64,000 nt of DNA, taken from positions 49,153 to 113,152 of the forward strand of contig JAHLJZ010000075.1 of the NCBI GenBank assembly GCA_025602915.1. Reading direction: 5' to 3'. This DNA is from Paraphysoderma sedebokerense. Taxonomy: Eukaryota > Blastocladiomycota > Physodermatomycetes > Physodermatales > Physodermataceae. Every line of letters starts with the position of its first letter. Within the stretch, counting starts at the first letter, position 1. A program made the translations under genes and the position numbers. Of the stretch, positions 24,241 through 37,074 are shown in pieces. A model generated the notes under the pieces. The model was not told the DNA's origin, made no database searches, and was given only the letters and a program-made list of their open reading frames with translations.

Positions 24241-24880
24241 TTACATGTATTCAAGACTTTTCATATCACTACGTCTTCTAACAATCAATTCGTTATGAGC
24301 ATCGCGGTGGGTACGGATAACCGGCTTTAGATTTGCAGACTCATCTTCCAAGCCGTCCATGGACAAGGGTTGGCGTGTAAAAGGGTAAATAGAATTGTGG
24401 TCAAGCCAATGCTGGATACAGTATTGACACACCAGCTGGCCGGACGGAAGTCGTTGAGGCATCACGAGCCAGTCTGAACAGAGAGCACACATAAACGCCT
24501 CTGGTGGCTTGCTTTCCACCCAACTAGATACTTCTAGTCTCTCAATGAAGCCGCAGACTCGTTTCCCGCGACCGTGCCAAACAGGTTCAGCAATGTCTGG
24601 ATCCCTCTGTCGTAGTCTTGCGATTGCATCCTCTAGCGCTGACGGTTGAATGGCGTGGATCGCCAACTGTCTCGATCTTGGCGTCGTGAAGGATTTCCAG
24701 AAAGACTTTTCCAACTCCGCGCAATTGGGAGATGGGAGTATCTGCCCTAATTAAGTAATTGAATAGAACCATTAGTTATCCTTCGTCTTGAAAGAGAACA
24801 AAGATTATTCACATACCCAGTTGTGTGTCGTTACTTTCAGACACATTTTGGCTAACTGCGTTTGGCTTCAAGTGTCCCAT
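24241..24880 (-). CDS. U-box domain protein (putative E3 ubiquitin ligase)
   Basis: Two exons, 24817-24880 and 24241-24746, give about 189 residues. The C-terminal part matches a U-box: FMCALCSDWLVMPQRLPSG, CQYCIQHWLDHNSIYPFTRQPL, then an Asn/Leu-rich helix. U-boxes recruit E2 enzymes with a RING-like fold without zinc. Several Cys remain here (CALC, CQYC), so a RING-like relic is an alternative. Nothing upstream identifies a substrate-binding module; residues 1-85 are helical and charged. It sits in the island between the duplicated glutaredoxin ends, next to an unknown gene on each side. Confidence 0.65.
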
Positions 24881-25013
24881 TTTAAAAAAACTGAGTGTAA
24901 ACGCAATGTCATTAGAATTCTATGTCGTATGTGTAAGCAATACAATCAATGACATCTCGCCTAACTCAATTTATTGTCGATTATTGATTTCCATGTTATG
25001 CTCTAGGAGCTGT

Positions 25014-25818
25014 ATGGTGGCTTGGCTCGGGACGCCTACAGGAAACATCAAAGATACCAAACAATACTCTGGAAGATTACCCAAGGTGAACAATGTTTGG
25101 GTACAGCGGGAAATATCATCTCTTCAGGTCCATAAAAAATACAGCCATTTGGCAAAACCACTCTTAGTAAACGTTCTGACAAAAGTGAGTTTTGTGCTCA
25201 ACATGCAAAGGAGTTGCTAAAGGTCGGTCCGTCTTTGGAATTCAACCTAGGTCTTTATGAACCGCTTGCACAAAGTGGAACAGTGAATAGACAGTCTTTG
25301 AATGTTGCCATCAATGACAGTGGCAGGGCGACTGAAAACGCAAGAAAAAACGTAAGCAAAAGCGGACCAAGGCAATTTATGCCTAGTTCAGGTCTAGTAA
25401 ATCACAGACTCCAAAGATGAAGCCAGGTGTGATCTTGGTTCCCTCGACAGCTTGTGACATCCTTACTCCGGAATATCTCATTATTGATCGCATCAACAGA
25501 AAATCCGTCCGTGCGAAATGTTACGAATTTGTTGGTATTCCGGAGACTGAATGTTTTACATTTATCAATCCAAGCACTGCAGGCTCGATTTACATTCGGT
25601 ACAAGACGGATTCCCAGGAAGATTTGCAAAGACACCTTGAGGAGTGTCATCGTCGTATGAAGAATTTAAAGGTGACTGCTCGTGGTGACTTGGGATGGAG
25701 TGCAACTCGTTACGTTTATTGGAATCCTGGACTAGGAGAAATCAATGGTTGTTCACCACAATGTATGGTCAAACGACTCGGAATTGATGAAAGCAATGTC
25801 AAAGTACCCCGCATGTGA
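25014..25818 (+). CDS. Unrecognised protein of the island
   Basis: Three exons (25014-25184, 25223-25351, 25408-25818) joined by short introns of 38-56 nt give about 236 residues. The sequence is a mixed globular composition with motifs such as YEFVGIPETECFTFINPS, GDLGWSATRYVYWNPGLGE and a C-terminal Lys-rich end. I find no known domain. A possible acceptor (tgctctag) lies just before the start, so an extra 5' exon may exist. It runs away from the U-box gene. Confidence 0.5.
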
Positions 25819-26870
25819 AAAGATATTGGGTAAGACTTTGGATGAACTAAGAAGTGGCCGTTGTACTGTGAGTGGACACTAGTGAAAACCATATGCAAAA
25901 ATGCATGGTATGCGATCAGAGTGTAGCATAGGCGCACAGGTTTGTACTATACAAGACTATACAGTATACATTGATCTGGCTTCCATGCTACATGCAGAGT
26001 GTAGCATATGTGAAGGTTGTATGCACTATACATTTTCGTTACGCTCATGCTACATGCAGCATGCGTGAATTAGTACGTACGATACAGGTTTCTTAGGGTT
26101 TCTTACATTCATGCTACAGAGACTTAGTATGCGTAGGATACACACAGTTATGTATACGTACAATTCATCCTGCGGCAGCGGCCGCACCGCCGATTTTATT
26201 CTTCCAACTTAACTCTTTATAGTTACTTGTCTGTCTGTCTATCTGTCTTAAAAACAGTAAGAATATAATACAATAAATAAACACACGAAACTATGGAGTT
26301 GAAAATCTTTCGTTTAAACTCTTGATCAAAGCGCCTTTCTTTGTAGATATAGTCTGATGAGTGATGACTGCCATTCCACTGGGCGAGCACTGCGAAGAAA
26401 GAGAACGATTTCTTTAGTGATGTCATCTCAGAGCGAAGAAATTGACTTAAAAAATCCTGATGACCCAATGAAGAACGACAGGTACCGATTACACGGTTTC
26501 GTTCGCTTTATTTCGCATTGTATCGTAATGTACAAAAAAAGAACGGACACATTGACCCAAGTTGCCTTCTATTGACAAAATTTACCAAAGAAGCAATTCC
26601 AAACGCATACAAGTACATCTATTCACTCAAGCCGCCTAAGGAAAATGGACTATCGAACCGCACGCGACACCAGAAATGATTTTCTTCCCTTACCAATAAT
26701 GAGCAAAACACAGTAGCGACAAGCAAATCAAGGCACTCACCGATACTATTGCCAAAATTGTCAATACAAAACCCTAGAGAGGTGGACAATGGTTCGGCAT
26801 GTGTCATCTGCGCTTTATAAGAGGCGCCATGGCTACTCTGATGATTGTACATTCCAAGTCATTTCTAATT
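25819..26870. other. Island 3' part with degenerate repeats and no clear gene
   Basis: 25.9-26.17 kb contains direct and inverted repeats (see separate entry). A 72-codon frame at 26357-26575 and others around it show no recognisable domain. The segmental duplicate begins at about 26.87 kb. Confidence 0.5.
25917..26130. repeat. Imperfect repeats of cagagtgtagcata and atgctacatgcag
   Basis: The motif cagagtgtagcata occurs at 25917 and 25995, and atgctacatgcag at 25985 and 26047, with a shortened copy near 26107. The two motifs are partly inverse, so 25985-26007 (atgctac...gtagcat) can form a hairpin. Confidence 0.55.
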
Positions 26871-28330
26871 CCACCCTCCCCATATTCGCACTCTAAAACC
26901 CTGACCCCTTCGATGCCATCTCTCTCCTACACCTATCCCCTGTACTCTGTACTCGTATTCCTCCTCTCCCTCAACTCCCGCCTCCTTCCAAATTACCCTT
27001 CCATCCCCACATCGATCCTGTTAGGCGAACATATTGGCGGGTGCGACGATTTACAAAGGCAAGGCAAATTAGCCGGTTTGCTAAAAGATTAATTAGTAAT
27101 CAACCCACCACATATCACTATTCTGTTGCGTCGGATCAGAAATGCTGATTTCTTATTGTTACTAGCTATATGTAAAATTCAACTCGAATTGTAAAAGATG
27201 CGCCCGAATTCTCCCTTCCTTTCAATTAAATTAAATTCAATTTTATGGCATCATTGTAAAACTACAACTCATCTTGATTTAAACTATGTAATAAAAAAGA
27301 GTAAAAATTTCTTCGACGAAATACAACATTTCCTCGACTACCAATTCTCTATCCGCCGCTACATGAACAGACATGTCAGCGACGTGTTCTCCCCGCAAAC
27401 CATTTCAACTGTCAACTCCAATCATGTTCATATTTTGAAGTTTTTGCAGTTTTGGCAGCACACATTCCCTTAGCCAAATCAATTACTACTTGATATCACC
27501 AATTCTTAGAGTTTGAAATAAACAAGCAAGCGATCCCTCGCTGTCCAGTATGACAGTTGTCCACTCATCACTGATTGAATCGTTCAAAAGTCATCTAATT
27601 CCTTTCGCGCAACTTTAGTTTATCGTACACAATCTTTTTTGATTTCATGACGCTGAAATCGAGATCTACCAATCCGAATCCGTGGACTTACTCTTCAGTC
27701 TTCCAGTCTCCTCTGATTCGGAGGTTCCAACAACCTAAACGTTCAAAAGTGAACAGACGGTATCACTGAAACGAATTCTGAACAGAATTGTCCCCGAGGC
27801 CGTCAGAATGCATGCCAAACCAATTTTACTGTATCATCCTAGCTATGCAATAAAAATTAAAAAAATCTATTGATTAGATGATTCGATATTTTCACTCCAC
27901 ATTTTCCATAATTACAAATCATCATGTACCAGTCTATCACAAGTTGATTACAACTGTAACCCTGTTACGTAACATCTATACATGTATCCATACATACAGT
28001 ACGTACCTTTCATTTCCGTGTTCCGATGTAAACTCACAAAATTAATAATGAGTAGATGGAAAATAACAGATAGATTGAAAAGAAATTTAAAATTAAGATA
28101 GTTAAGATTGGATTGGTTGATATGTTCTAAATTGGTTGAATTCGTTTTGGATGCTTGGTTGCGTTTTTGAATTGTTAGGTTGCGTGTGGAGTTCAGATAA
28201 AGATTGGGTATGCATAATTACGCGCGAATTTTGGTAAAGTTGTGCAGTGACTTGGATTTTGGATGAGGATGGTTGCTTTTTTTTTTGGCTTGCTCAGTTA
28301 GAACGAAGGAGTTCTAGAGGGTGTCAGATA
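26870..28330. repeat. Segmental duplication copy B
   Basis: Direct-repeat copy of 18.25-19.89 kb. It starts inside sequence matching the last glutaredoxin intron (aaccctgaccccttcgatgcc) and ends near ggagttctagagggtgtcag. The internal 175-bp repeat of copy A is present once here. It lies between the island and the exportin-T gene. Confidence 0.85.
27025..27092 (+). pseudogene. Truncated duplicate of the glutaredoxin last exon
   Basis: Reads GEHIGGCDDLQRQGKLAGLLKD and stop, the same as the functional last exon except for a 9-base deletion removing three residues. The intron acceptor (ttag) is kept but exons 1 and 2, with the CPYC site, are absent upstream. A gene remnant carried by the segmental duplication. 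Confidence 0.85.
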
Positions 28331-28536
28331 TATAGATAGTTGGTGAGTTCGACATGATTGTAAAAGAAATTGTGGGTGGGTTGGGATTGGGAAGATGTGT
28401 AAGTTAGGAGGAGTTGCTCGAGAATTTTTAATATGTTGGATGATGGGTACCACTGTACCGCGACTAATTATAATACAGAACATGTATGGATAAGTGTGTG
28501 CACTGTATAACTGATATTTGAACTTTATTTTTACAG

Positions 28537-28730
28537 GAGGGCCGAGTTTGTGGAGAGCGGATGGGCAGAGTGATTTAGAGTATCTTACTAATCACGTGAC
28601 TGTTGCTATGGTAAACGTGTATTTGGAAACAGTAGGAACAGTCACCAAAAATTCTCGCCAACAACAGATTCGACTCATACCGAGAAACGATGGAACGCTA
28701 AAGAGTGAAAAACAGAAAGGATACCATTAA
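28537..28730 (+). pseudogene. Orphan terminal exon next to the duplication breakpoint
   Basis: A strong acceptor (tttatttttacag) is followed by a 63-codon frame ending in TAA. The peptide (LEYLTNHVTVAMVNVYLETV near its middle) resembles a globular protein but I do not recognise it. No matching upstream exon is found before the duplicate at 28.33 kb. It may be the last exon of a gene broken by the rearrangement, or a chance frame. Confidence 0.3.
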
Positions 28731-28847
28731 GAAAAGCGATTTCCAAAAAACCTTTTTGTTTTTTTTTCATATTTCGACTTCCGTTTTTGTTTTGAAATCT
28801 TCCACTCAACTGTAAGTTTCAGACAGACAACAAAGAGACATAGAAAT

Positions 28848-31800
28848 ATGGAATCGCAACTTTCTCAGGCAGTTTTAGCTGCTTTGAATCCCTACGCCGA
28901 CCCAACGACTCGTTCTCAAGCTATCAATTTTTGCGATCAAGTGAAATCTTCACCCGATGGATGGCTGATTTGTTTAAACATTTATACGTCGGCCAATACA
29001 TCGTCTTCTCATCCCGTTGAAGTACGGTTCTTTTGTCTGCAAGTCGTGCAGGATACATTGCAATCTAGGTACTCGGAATTGTCTCCGCAACATGCTCTCC
29101 TTTTACGGCAATCTATCGTCGAATATTTGAATCGGTTTTACTCTGTTTCTTCATCTTCGTCATCATCATCGACACCGTCATCGTCGTCGTCACAATCACA
29201 GTCATCTCAGCGACAACAACAAACAGACATTGATACACCCTTTCTAAGAAACAAACTCTCCCAAGTGATCACCTCTCTCTTCCGCCACCTTTACCCATCC
29301 GATTGGCCCGACTTTTTCGACTTCCTCATCTCTCTTCTCCCTCCGCATTTATTCTCCCCTCCATCCCCGAATCAACAAATCAATGGGTTAAATCATTTAA
29401 ATGGACCGTTTAATCCTGTGGTTGTTAGATCCGTGGATTTGTTTTTGAGGATTTGTTTGGCTATTGATGACGAGATTGCGAATTTATTGATCCAAAGAGA
29501 GAAAGGTCAATTGCAGAGGAACCTGATGATTGTACGTGTCATTTTTCGGTTTTACATTTTTATGTTTATTTAAGTTCCAAAAGTACCGAGAAAACCGGCG
29601 GGGTCTTGTCGATGAATACCTAATCTGACTATATTGGCTTTGCTCTCTTTTTTTTCTTTTTTCTTTTGGTTTTTGCATGTTTCGGTATACAGAAAGATGC
29701 CATGCGACAACAAGACATCCACAAACTCGTGACAGTTTGGTACAACATTCTTCTTCATTTTGATACTTCCTATGTCGAAATATTAAGTTTGACATTGAAA
29801 GCCATCGCCATGTATATCTGTAACTATCCCCTTGCATTTCCATTACCCGATTACATGTATAAAAATGAATTAAATTTATTCTTTTCCGTGTTCTCGTTAA
29901 CAGCGTGGATCGATATATCACTAGTCGTCAACCCGCAATTTATTCCAGTCATCTACCGTTTCCTTACGCCTTCTACCTCCAGTACCGCCGAATACGATAC
30001 CCTCCGCATTGCGGCCTCGCAAGCAGTCACCGAAATCATTGGTAAAGGAATGAAACCGAACGAAAAGTTGGAAATGGTTAGAGTATTAGGGGTGTTTGAA
30101 GTTTTGGAAGGGGTTTGTAAAGAGATTAATGACGCGAAGGGAACAGATCAAGAGGATTCGGATGAGTATGAAAAGAGGTTGGAGTTTGTTGAACAGATGG
30201 CAAAGTTTGTAAATGTGTTGGGGGTGGAGTTGGTTAGGGTTTGGGATGAGGTAGTGTCGTTTGTGGTTTTATATTTACGATTGTCAAGCGATTGTTGATA
30301 ATTTTGGTATGACATTAACACCACTTTTTTATTTTTTGTATGATTTGCGATCGAACGAATAGAGCACCGACGTTCAGACAAAAGAATTAGGAATGCAAAT
30401 GATTGAAAAATTGGTGCCTTTCTTGATTCAGTTTTTGGCACACGAGTACGATGATGTTACCCAAATCGTACTGGATTGTACGACACAAGTGTTGTCGTTG
30501 GTATGCTTTTGTTTTAATTCTATCTGATTCAATTTATCCTACCAATCACTAATTCCTCGACTTGCAGCTGAAAAAGCAGAAACGATTAACCTCTTCGCTC
30601 ACTCCTTCTCAACATTCCATTCTACTTTCACTCCTCCAAGTGATCATCCACAAAATGAAATACCACATCGACTCATCCACTTCCTCCTCCCACTCCTCTT
30701 CGAAATCTCTTCAACTCAACTCTCCCTCAGCATCTACACCGTCCACCCAATCTCCGATTTCACCAGACGCAGACGACGATTCCGAAAATGAAGAAGAAGC
30801 GTTGTTCCAGCAATTGAGGAAACAGTTGAATGTGTTGTTTGATAATATCGCCGTTATCGATAAAGACGCTTGGGGTAATGTTGTGAGTAGTGTGATTTTG
30901 GAGATACTAGGGAAACCGGAAAGCGGTGGAATGCAACAAGTTAAATGGAATGATGTCGAGTTGGCGATTTATTTGGTTTATTTGTTTGGGGAAGCGGTAA
31001 AAGGTTTGTTTGGTTTTTGCTTTGGAAGATGAGTGGCTAGATTTGGTAACCTGTTCTGAAATGATAATGTTTATAGCTACTGGAACTGTTCAAACGGCCA
31101 AATCTTTGTTACCTAATTCGAATCAGTTCATCGATAACGGCAACCCGACTGCATTGGGACAACTGTTGATACGGATGGTGAAGAGTCGTATGTTTTCGTT
31201 CATTTTTTGGATTGTGGACTATATCGGCGTCGTAACACTATTCCTGTTTTATAACTGAAATCTAGCAATTTCGAAATATCCGCATCCACTGGTTGCTCCA
31301 ATTTATTTTGAGACAATTGTCCGATACGTTTCTTTTTTCGAGTGTTTTCCTGATTCGATTCCACTCGCTCTGGAAGCATTCATTGATAACCGTGGTCTTC
31401 ACAATCCCCGGCTCGCCACCCGTTCGCGCGTCAACTATTTATTTTATCGATTCATCAAAAGTTTAAAAGACCGAGTTAAACCATTTTCGGAAGAATGTCT
31501 GAGAGGTATACAAGACCTCTTGGCTATCTCTCCTCCCGTTGCAACTACTCCTTCCAAACCGACATCTCTAGAAAAAGATGGAGAAAAAACTCATTCCCCG
31601 TCATTCGATAACCAGTTATACCTTTTCGAAGCTGTCGGTATATTAATCTCCGTTGATGTAAACCCACCTCAAAAACAAGCGGAATATCTGGAATTCGTAA
31701 TCACCCCGTTAACCCAAAACATTCAAACCATTGCATCTACTCACCTCAATGTGCAAGGTACTATCACCCCTGAAACCGAAAATGAATGGATAACACATTT

Positions 31801-33211
31801 ATGTCAATGTGTCACGGCCATTGGAAGCGTTGCTAAAGGATTTCCAGAAGTTTTGGAAGAATTTCCGGGTTCGTCTACGGACATGAGTTCCGGTTCGGGT
31901 GTGAAAAAAACTAGCGTCACAGCGTCGGGAGTCGATAGAGTATCGTTGAGTCAAGCCGAACCGTGGATTATGGTCTTTAAAAAGGCGTTGGAAGTGGTGT
32001 TGAGTATATTGGAGAGGTGCGGTGCCGTGGAAGCTGTAAGAGATGCGGTATGTGGAGTTTGATACGGTTGGTGATGTAGATCATAGATGTGATTTGTGAT
32101 TGACTTTTTTGTTTGGGTTTGGTAGACTCGATTTACGTATCAACGGATCCTGTCGTGTATCGGATCTGCTGGATTACAGTATTTGAGTCCGCTGGTCAGT
32201 TATGTGTTGACGAAATGTAGTACAAAAGAAGTATCGGATTTACTCTCTTTTATGGGTTTAGTCGTTCATAAATTCAAGGTATTGGAATTTCTCTCGTTTT
32301 GTTTCATTTTATTTCTGCTAACCAATTCGATTCGTCATGGACAGTCAACATCGGTTCAACATTTAGCATCCCTTTTTCTCCCACTAATTCAACGTACTTT
32401 TGACTTCCTCAACACTTCCCCCACCGGAACCGACGACGCCATCGCCATCAACGAACTCAAAACTCGATACCTAAATTTTCTCGGATCTTTATTCCAATCC
32501 GGCCTCGAATCCGATATCCTCGGTAACCCTACCATTCAACCCCACCTTGGAAGTTTAGTGTCTAGTATTGTTCATTACGCATTAGATACCGGTGACAAAA
32601 CTGGACAAAAAATTGCAATCAACGTGTTTGGGAAATTAATCGGTAGCGGGTTTGGTAGCGGTGGGGGCGAAGAATTAGAAAGAATGGTATTCGAAAGCGT
32701 TGCCAGGATTTGTTTTGAAATGACAATGGGAAGTGGGTTCGACGTCAAAGATGGCAAAAGTTTAGTCGTATGTGTTCTGTCTACATCTAACTTTTTTTAA
32801 TTTTACAATTGTTAACTGATGGATACTGGAATTAGATTATCTCGGAAGTTTCGCTCCTCCAGAAAACAACACTCTCCAAATACGGTCCAAATTACATCAC
32901 ATATTTACTCCAAGTGTACCTCCCTGGTATCGGTTGTCCCCCTGAATTGGGACAAGAATATGTCAACGCGATGCAAAATTTGGATGGTAAAAAATGGAGT
33001 GACTGGGTCAAGGTAAGTGATATCTTTGCTGTTCTCAACCACTCATCCAGTCTCTCACTATTTCAATGTCACATTTATAATCCCTTCGCGATTGCGTGAA
33101 TAACTTTTGAATATCCTTGGTTGTTTGTCTCCTTATCCCGCGTTCCTTTTTTTTGCTTTATTTTTGCGTTGATCTGGTTGTTAGAATTTCATCGTGTCGA
33201 ATAAACGATAA
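28848..33211 (+). CDS. Exportin-T (tRNA export karyopherin, Los1/XPOT)
   Basis: A RanGTP-dependent karyopherin that carries tRNAs from nucleus to cytoplasm. Eleven exons in perfect phase: 28848-29531, 29693-29819, 29904-30250, 30363-30500, 30568-31003, 31077-31187, 31266-32047, 32126-32278, 32345-32767, 32836-33012, 33185-33211, giving about 1134 residues (Los1 size). Family signatures include VRFFCLQVVQDTLQSRY near the N terminus (importin-beta-type), TLKAIAMYISWIDISLV, P-rich and Asp/Glu-rich inserts, and HEAT-like helices throughout. A Ser/Gln-rich stretch at residues ~100-125 is a low-complexity insertion. The last exon is only 27 nt. Confidence 0.95.
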
Positions 33212-34495
33212 ATTAAAGTCTCTGTTTATCGTTTATATCGTGAGAATCACACCCGTTTTGGTGTACGTCGTCCAAAATCGTTGGGATTGTCAATATAATG
33301 GTTTTCGCAAAATAAAATAAAATGTGGTGTAATTGTAAAAAAATAATTCAACGCGGCATGGTTTCTCCCTCAGAATATTATTGTTTAAGAATACAGAATA
33401 CAGGACCAACCTGTTTTCATAATTTGTTGGATCGATGTATGTTTGGATAGCTTAACATCCAGATTGTCTTTTACAATTCCAATGACCAATTTCCAAAACC
33501 AATATTCTTACACGGCTGGGCTCGTTGTCCGGCTAGGTAGAGAGTTTATGAAATCAAGACAAAAAAAAAGATGACAGCAAATATTCAAATTTATTTTAAA
33601 ACCAATGATTAATGGATTGTTGGTGATAAACGATGGCCACAATAGGACATGTTCAAGGAAGTCATGTCAAATTGATGAATAAGTTAGAATTTTAAATCAA
33701 AATCCTAGTCCCGTGATATTGCGTTATCTATTTAGAATTCCTTGCAGTAGAATACTACACCGATGATTTTCGTTGACCGCCATTTCAAATTGTACCAGTA
33801 CAAACCTTTGGTCTGCTTTATGTTTAGTTACGTGAATGTGATAATTATTTACATGACTCCTGTATACACCTTATATATTTATGAATATTTTTTTGTATCG
33901 TAGGCCTACGATATTATGAAATTCCATGGAACAGTAGCCATTTTAAATGTGACCTGATGAGCGAAAGAAACACATTAGGGTCACGAGAATTACACTTCAA
34001 AACTCTACTCTGTGTCTTTCCAAAAAGGCATTGAATTCTTCAAAGTCGAAGGGTTTTAGACCATCAAAAGAGTAGGTTTGAGATTTCCAATTGAATGTCG
34101 CTTTATTCTCATGTATTCTACGGTCGGACAATTTTACTGGTTATGCCGTTGGCTCAGCCCATAGGCCTCGAGCATATAATAATATCTTGAGCTCAAGTAA
34201 GAGAAAAAATGGGAGCGTAAGTCGGTGTCAGTCCATATTGGGACGTACAAATCAGATGACGCGCTGAGAAATCAAAGGAAAGAAATTTTAGGCGCCTTCG
34301 AATTCGATGTGGCGGATAAGAAAAACTTTCCTTCTTGTTTAGAGGAAGATACTTGAATTCAAGTTTTTGTAGCAATATTTCGATAGAGGCGTAGGTACAG
34401 ATTTCCTTCGTAGTCAACGGTTGATACTTTGGAACAGTAGGTGTTGGTGGTGGTGGTGGTGAAATCTGCTTTATTATTATACCGTCTTTGGGTTT
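33212..34495. other. Intergenic region between convergent genes
   Basis: No supported gene. A (ggt)n run lies at about 34443-34462. Contains the 3' flanks of exportin-T (plus) and the secreted protein (minus). Confidence 0.55.
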
Positions 34496-35168
34496 TCATG
34501 ATTCCGGCAAAGGGATTCGAACGGCTTCATCACATCTTTTTGCCATTAATTTAGACATATCGCAAAAACCACAAACGTCTTCCACCCAGTCCAGTTTATT
34601 CAACATTTTCACCACAACCGATAATGGAAGATTGTCGAAAGGCAAATCTGGTGTCGACCTCTCAGCGGTTTTCTGTCGACTTAGATTAATATCATTTTCG
34701 AAGCTTAATCCTGGCCCCAGAACTCTGATCCTTTTGTCTATCTCAGTTAGAGGCGCCCATATCGATCCCTTCACAGCCTCGACTTTCATAACAACCTGAT
34801 AATTTCCCGGTTCAAGAAAAAATGGTGGGGTATATTCGAATTTGTGTTCCGGATTAGATCGATGCTCTGCCGTTCCCGAAAATACGGTTCCTAGATGAAT
34901 ACGCCTGACATTTAATTCATCGCAAAGGCGGTAGACATCGATTGCTATCATATAATATGGATCTGTTCCCTCGATATAGGCTGTTCGGAATCCGAAGCTC
35001 ACCGGCGAACGAGGCCTCCATGTATCGGGTAATACAATCCCTGGTAATAGTTTTACTTGGTTTTATTCGTCTTCTGACTGGACCGGAAGAATGCTTTTTG
35101 GATGCAGTGGTGAGCTGAACTAGGCAAGCCCAAAGGAGTAGCAATGCTCTTATCGAAAAGGCCATCAT
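34496..35168 (-). CDS. Small secreted protein of unknown function
   Basis: The first exon (from 35168; the second ATG at 35165 is equally good) encodes a signal peptide, SIRALLLLWACLVQLTTA. The C-terminal body (frame ending at 34496, about 165 residues) reads SFGFRTAYIEG...YYMIAIDVYRLCDELN...PGNYQVVMKVEAVKGSIWAP and has a beta-rich look. The two frames differ and are most simply joined by a 44-nt intron (donor GTCCAG, acceptor ACCAG at about 35040), which has a poor donor. A one-base indel is the alternative. I recognise no family. Likely extracellular. Confidence 0.5.
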
Positions 35169-35635
35169 CTGACGAGGAGGACAGACGTCGTCTGCTAAAC
35201 AAAGAAACAACGCAACTTGATTGTGGATAGAATCAATTATGTTTTGTGATGTTTGCTTTGTTGGCTTTGTTTCAAATTCCCGAGCATCATTGTCCGGAGT
35301 GCGAGTTTAACGTCGCGACGGCCGCGATTAATTTAATGCGTGTTCCATTGCGGATAGTGCTTCAACTATACAATAATTTTGCAGCATGATGATGAATTTA
35401 GTGATGCAGTATGATGTATTTAAGACTCGTGTCTCGGTTAAAAAATAAAATGAATGACTGTTAGGTCCAATCCGCTCCCCACCAGTACAATGTAATGCTT
35501 GGTCCAAAGGTAGCTTATGTCGCAGATAAGGCATCAATCAGTAATAATTTATAACAACGGAATCTAAATGTAACAATATTTTAGAATTAATCTCTACAGA
35601 TTACAAAATTTCATCCTATCATAAAGCCACACCAA

Positions 35636-36394
35636 CTACAGATCATGGAACGTTTCGATTCGATGTCTCCATCTTTCTCCTTTTGAGTTGATAAATAACC
35701 AATCTTTAAGATTATTTTTAACCGGCACAGAACCTGAACCGTTGATGTTGGACGTTCTGTAGGTAGGATTGTAAAGGTATGGTAATATAATTGGAAATAC
35801 ATTGGTAGTCGTAAACAACAGTACCTATCAACCCAAATCATCACATTCGATTTATCAATATAAGTAAAAGGAACAAGCTTGAAAGAAATATGGTACTTAC
35901 ATTGACGTACTCCCAATTCTCTTTTGACTTGTTCTCGCTCTCGTTCATGTTCTCGTTATTCGATTCCGGATTCGGTGCAGGAGTACCAGGATACTTTATC
36001 GGTTCACTCACCATAATTTGAGTCACTTTATTAAATTTAAATGCTGTTTGAACTTCTATTCTGTTGATCGATTTGGGGTATTTGGGACGGGTATAGTCTA
36101 CTACGATCGACATATTGGAAACTGGTAACGGGAGGGGACGAATAGGTGACGTAGATGTGGAAAGTGATTTTAGTCGACACTACGAGAGATAATTGCATTG
36201 AGAAATCATGCAAATGTTCAGGAAATTAAGTATTGCAACGTTACAATTGCGGCGAAGCAGTATGGATGAAAGCGTAGTAAGAGTTGAATTTAACTTACAA
36301 TTTCATTATTTACTTGCTCTGTAATCCATTCTTTGGCGAATGTGTCAGGATCGGATTCTGTAAATACGGGTTGCATCAATTTATCGACTGGCAT
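35636..36394 (-). CDS. Unrecognised conserved-looking protein (187 aa)
   Basis: Three exons, 36299-36394, 35901-36179 and 35636-35824, all phase 0, give 187 residues. It has an acidic start (MPVDKLMQPVFTESDPD), a Pro/Ser-rich part, a central RIEVQTAFKFNKVTQIMV strand-like region, an Asn/Glu-rich disordered segment and a C terminus with YLYNPTYR and DWLFINSKGERWRHR. I do not recognise the family. If the second intron were kept, the protein would end in a hydrophobic segment (FLSSLFLLLILI), an alternative form to consider. Confidence 0.6.
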
Positions 36395-37074
36395 GTTGCT
36401 ATGTATTGTATTGTAGAGATTAAGAATTGACAAGTCATTCATGCCACGGACTGATTACTGCGAAATCAATCTTTGTTTTCGTCCACGTGACTTGCATTAA
36501 GTCGCATGTGCGGTTTCATTTCTCGCGAATTAATAGAGGGACGATAGTTTGTCTTCATGCAAATAGTAAGAGGTATGGCGAACTGCAAAGATGCAAATGC
36601 CAACGAATAAACGGTGACGGTGAAGGAAATATTAAACTGAATTGAATTTTACTTGGCTTTCATATAATTATTCTCTTGTCATTTTGGAAAAACTTTCACA
36701 GATTCACAAATTGCGAAACGCGCAAATCAGGCAGTACTCAACACTGTTATGAGTGAATGATTCCCACTTGGATTGATATTTCTCTATACTCTACTTGTTT
36801 CCAATCAGCGTATTAAAAGTTTAAGAATATATTGCTGGATCGGTTTTGTGACTATGGTTTCTTTGAGTGAACACAAAGTCTCCATATTAGATCGACAATC
36901 TACTATACTCCCTTGGTTGGGTCCGCCCGTAAGTCATCAAATCAATGCCATTCCACTCTATTTCTAGGTTTGGTCTTTCTGATAACCACGTTCCAACATG
37001 CTGAACGTCAGTTGGGGCTCCCGATAGTAAATTTCATTCACTTTGTCATTCACTTTGTGATCCGACTTGGAAGA

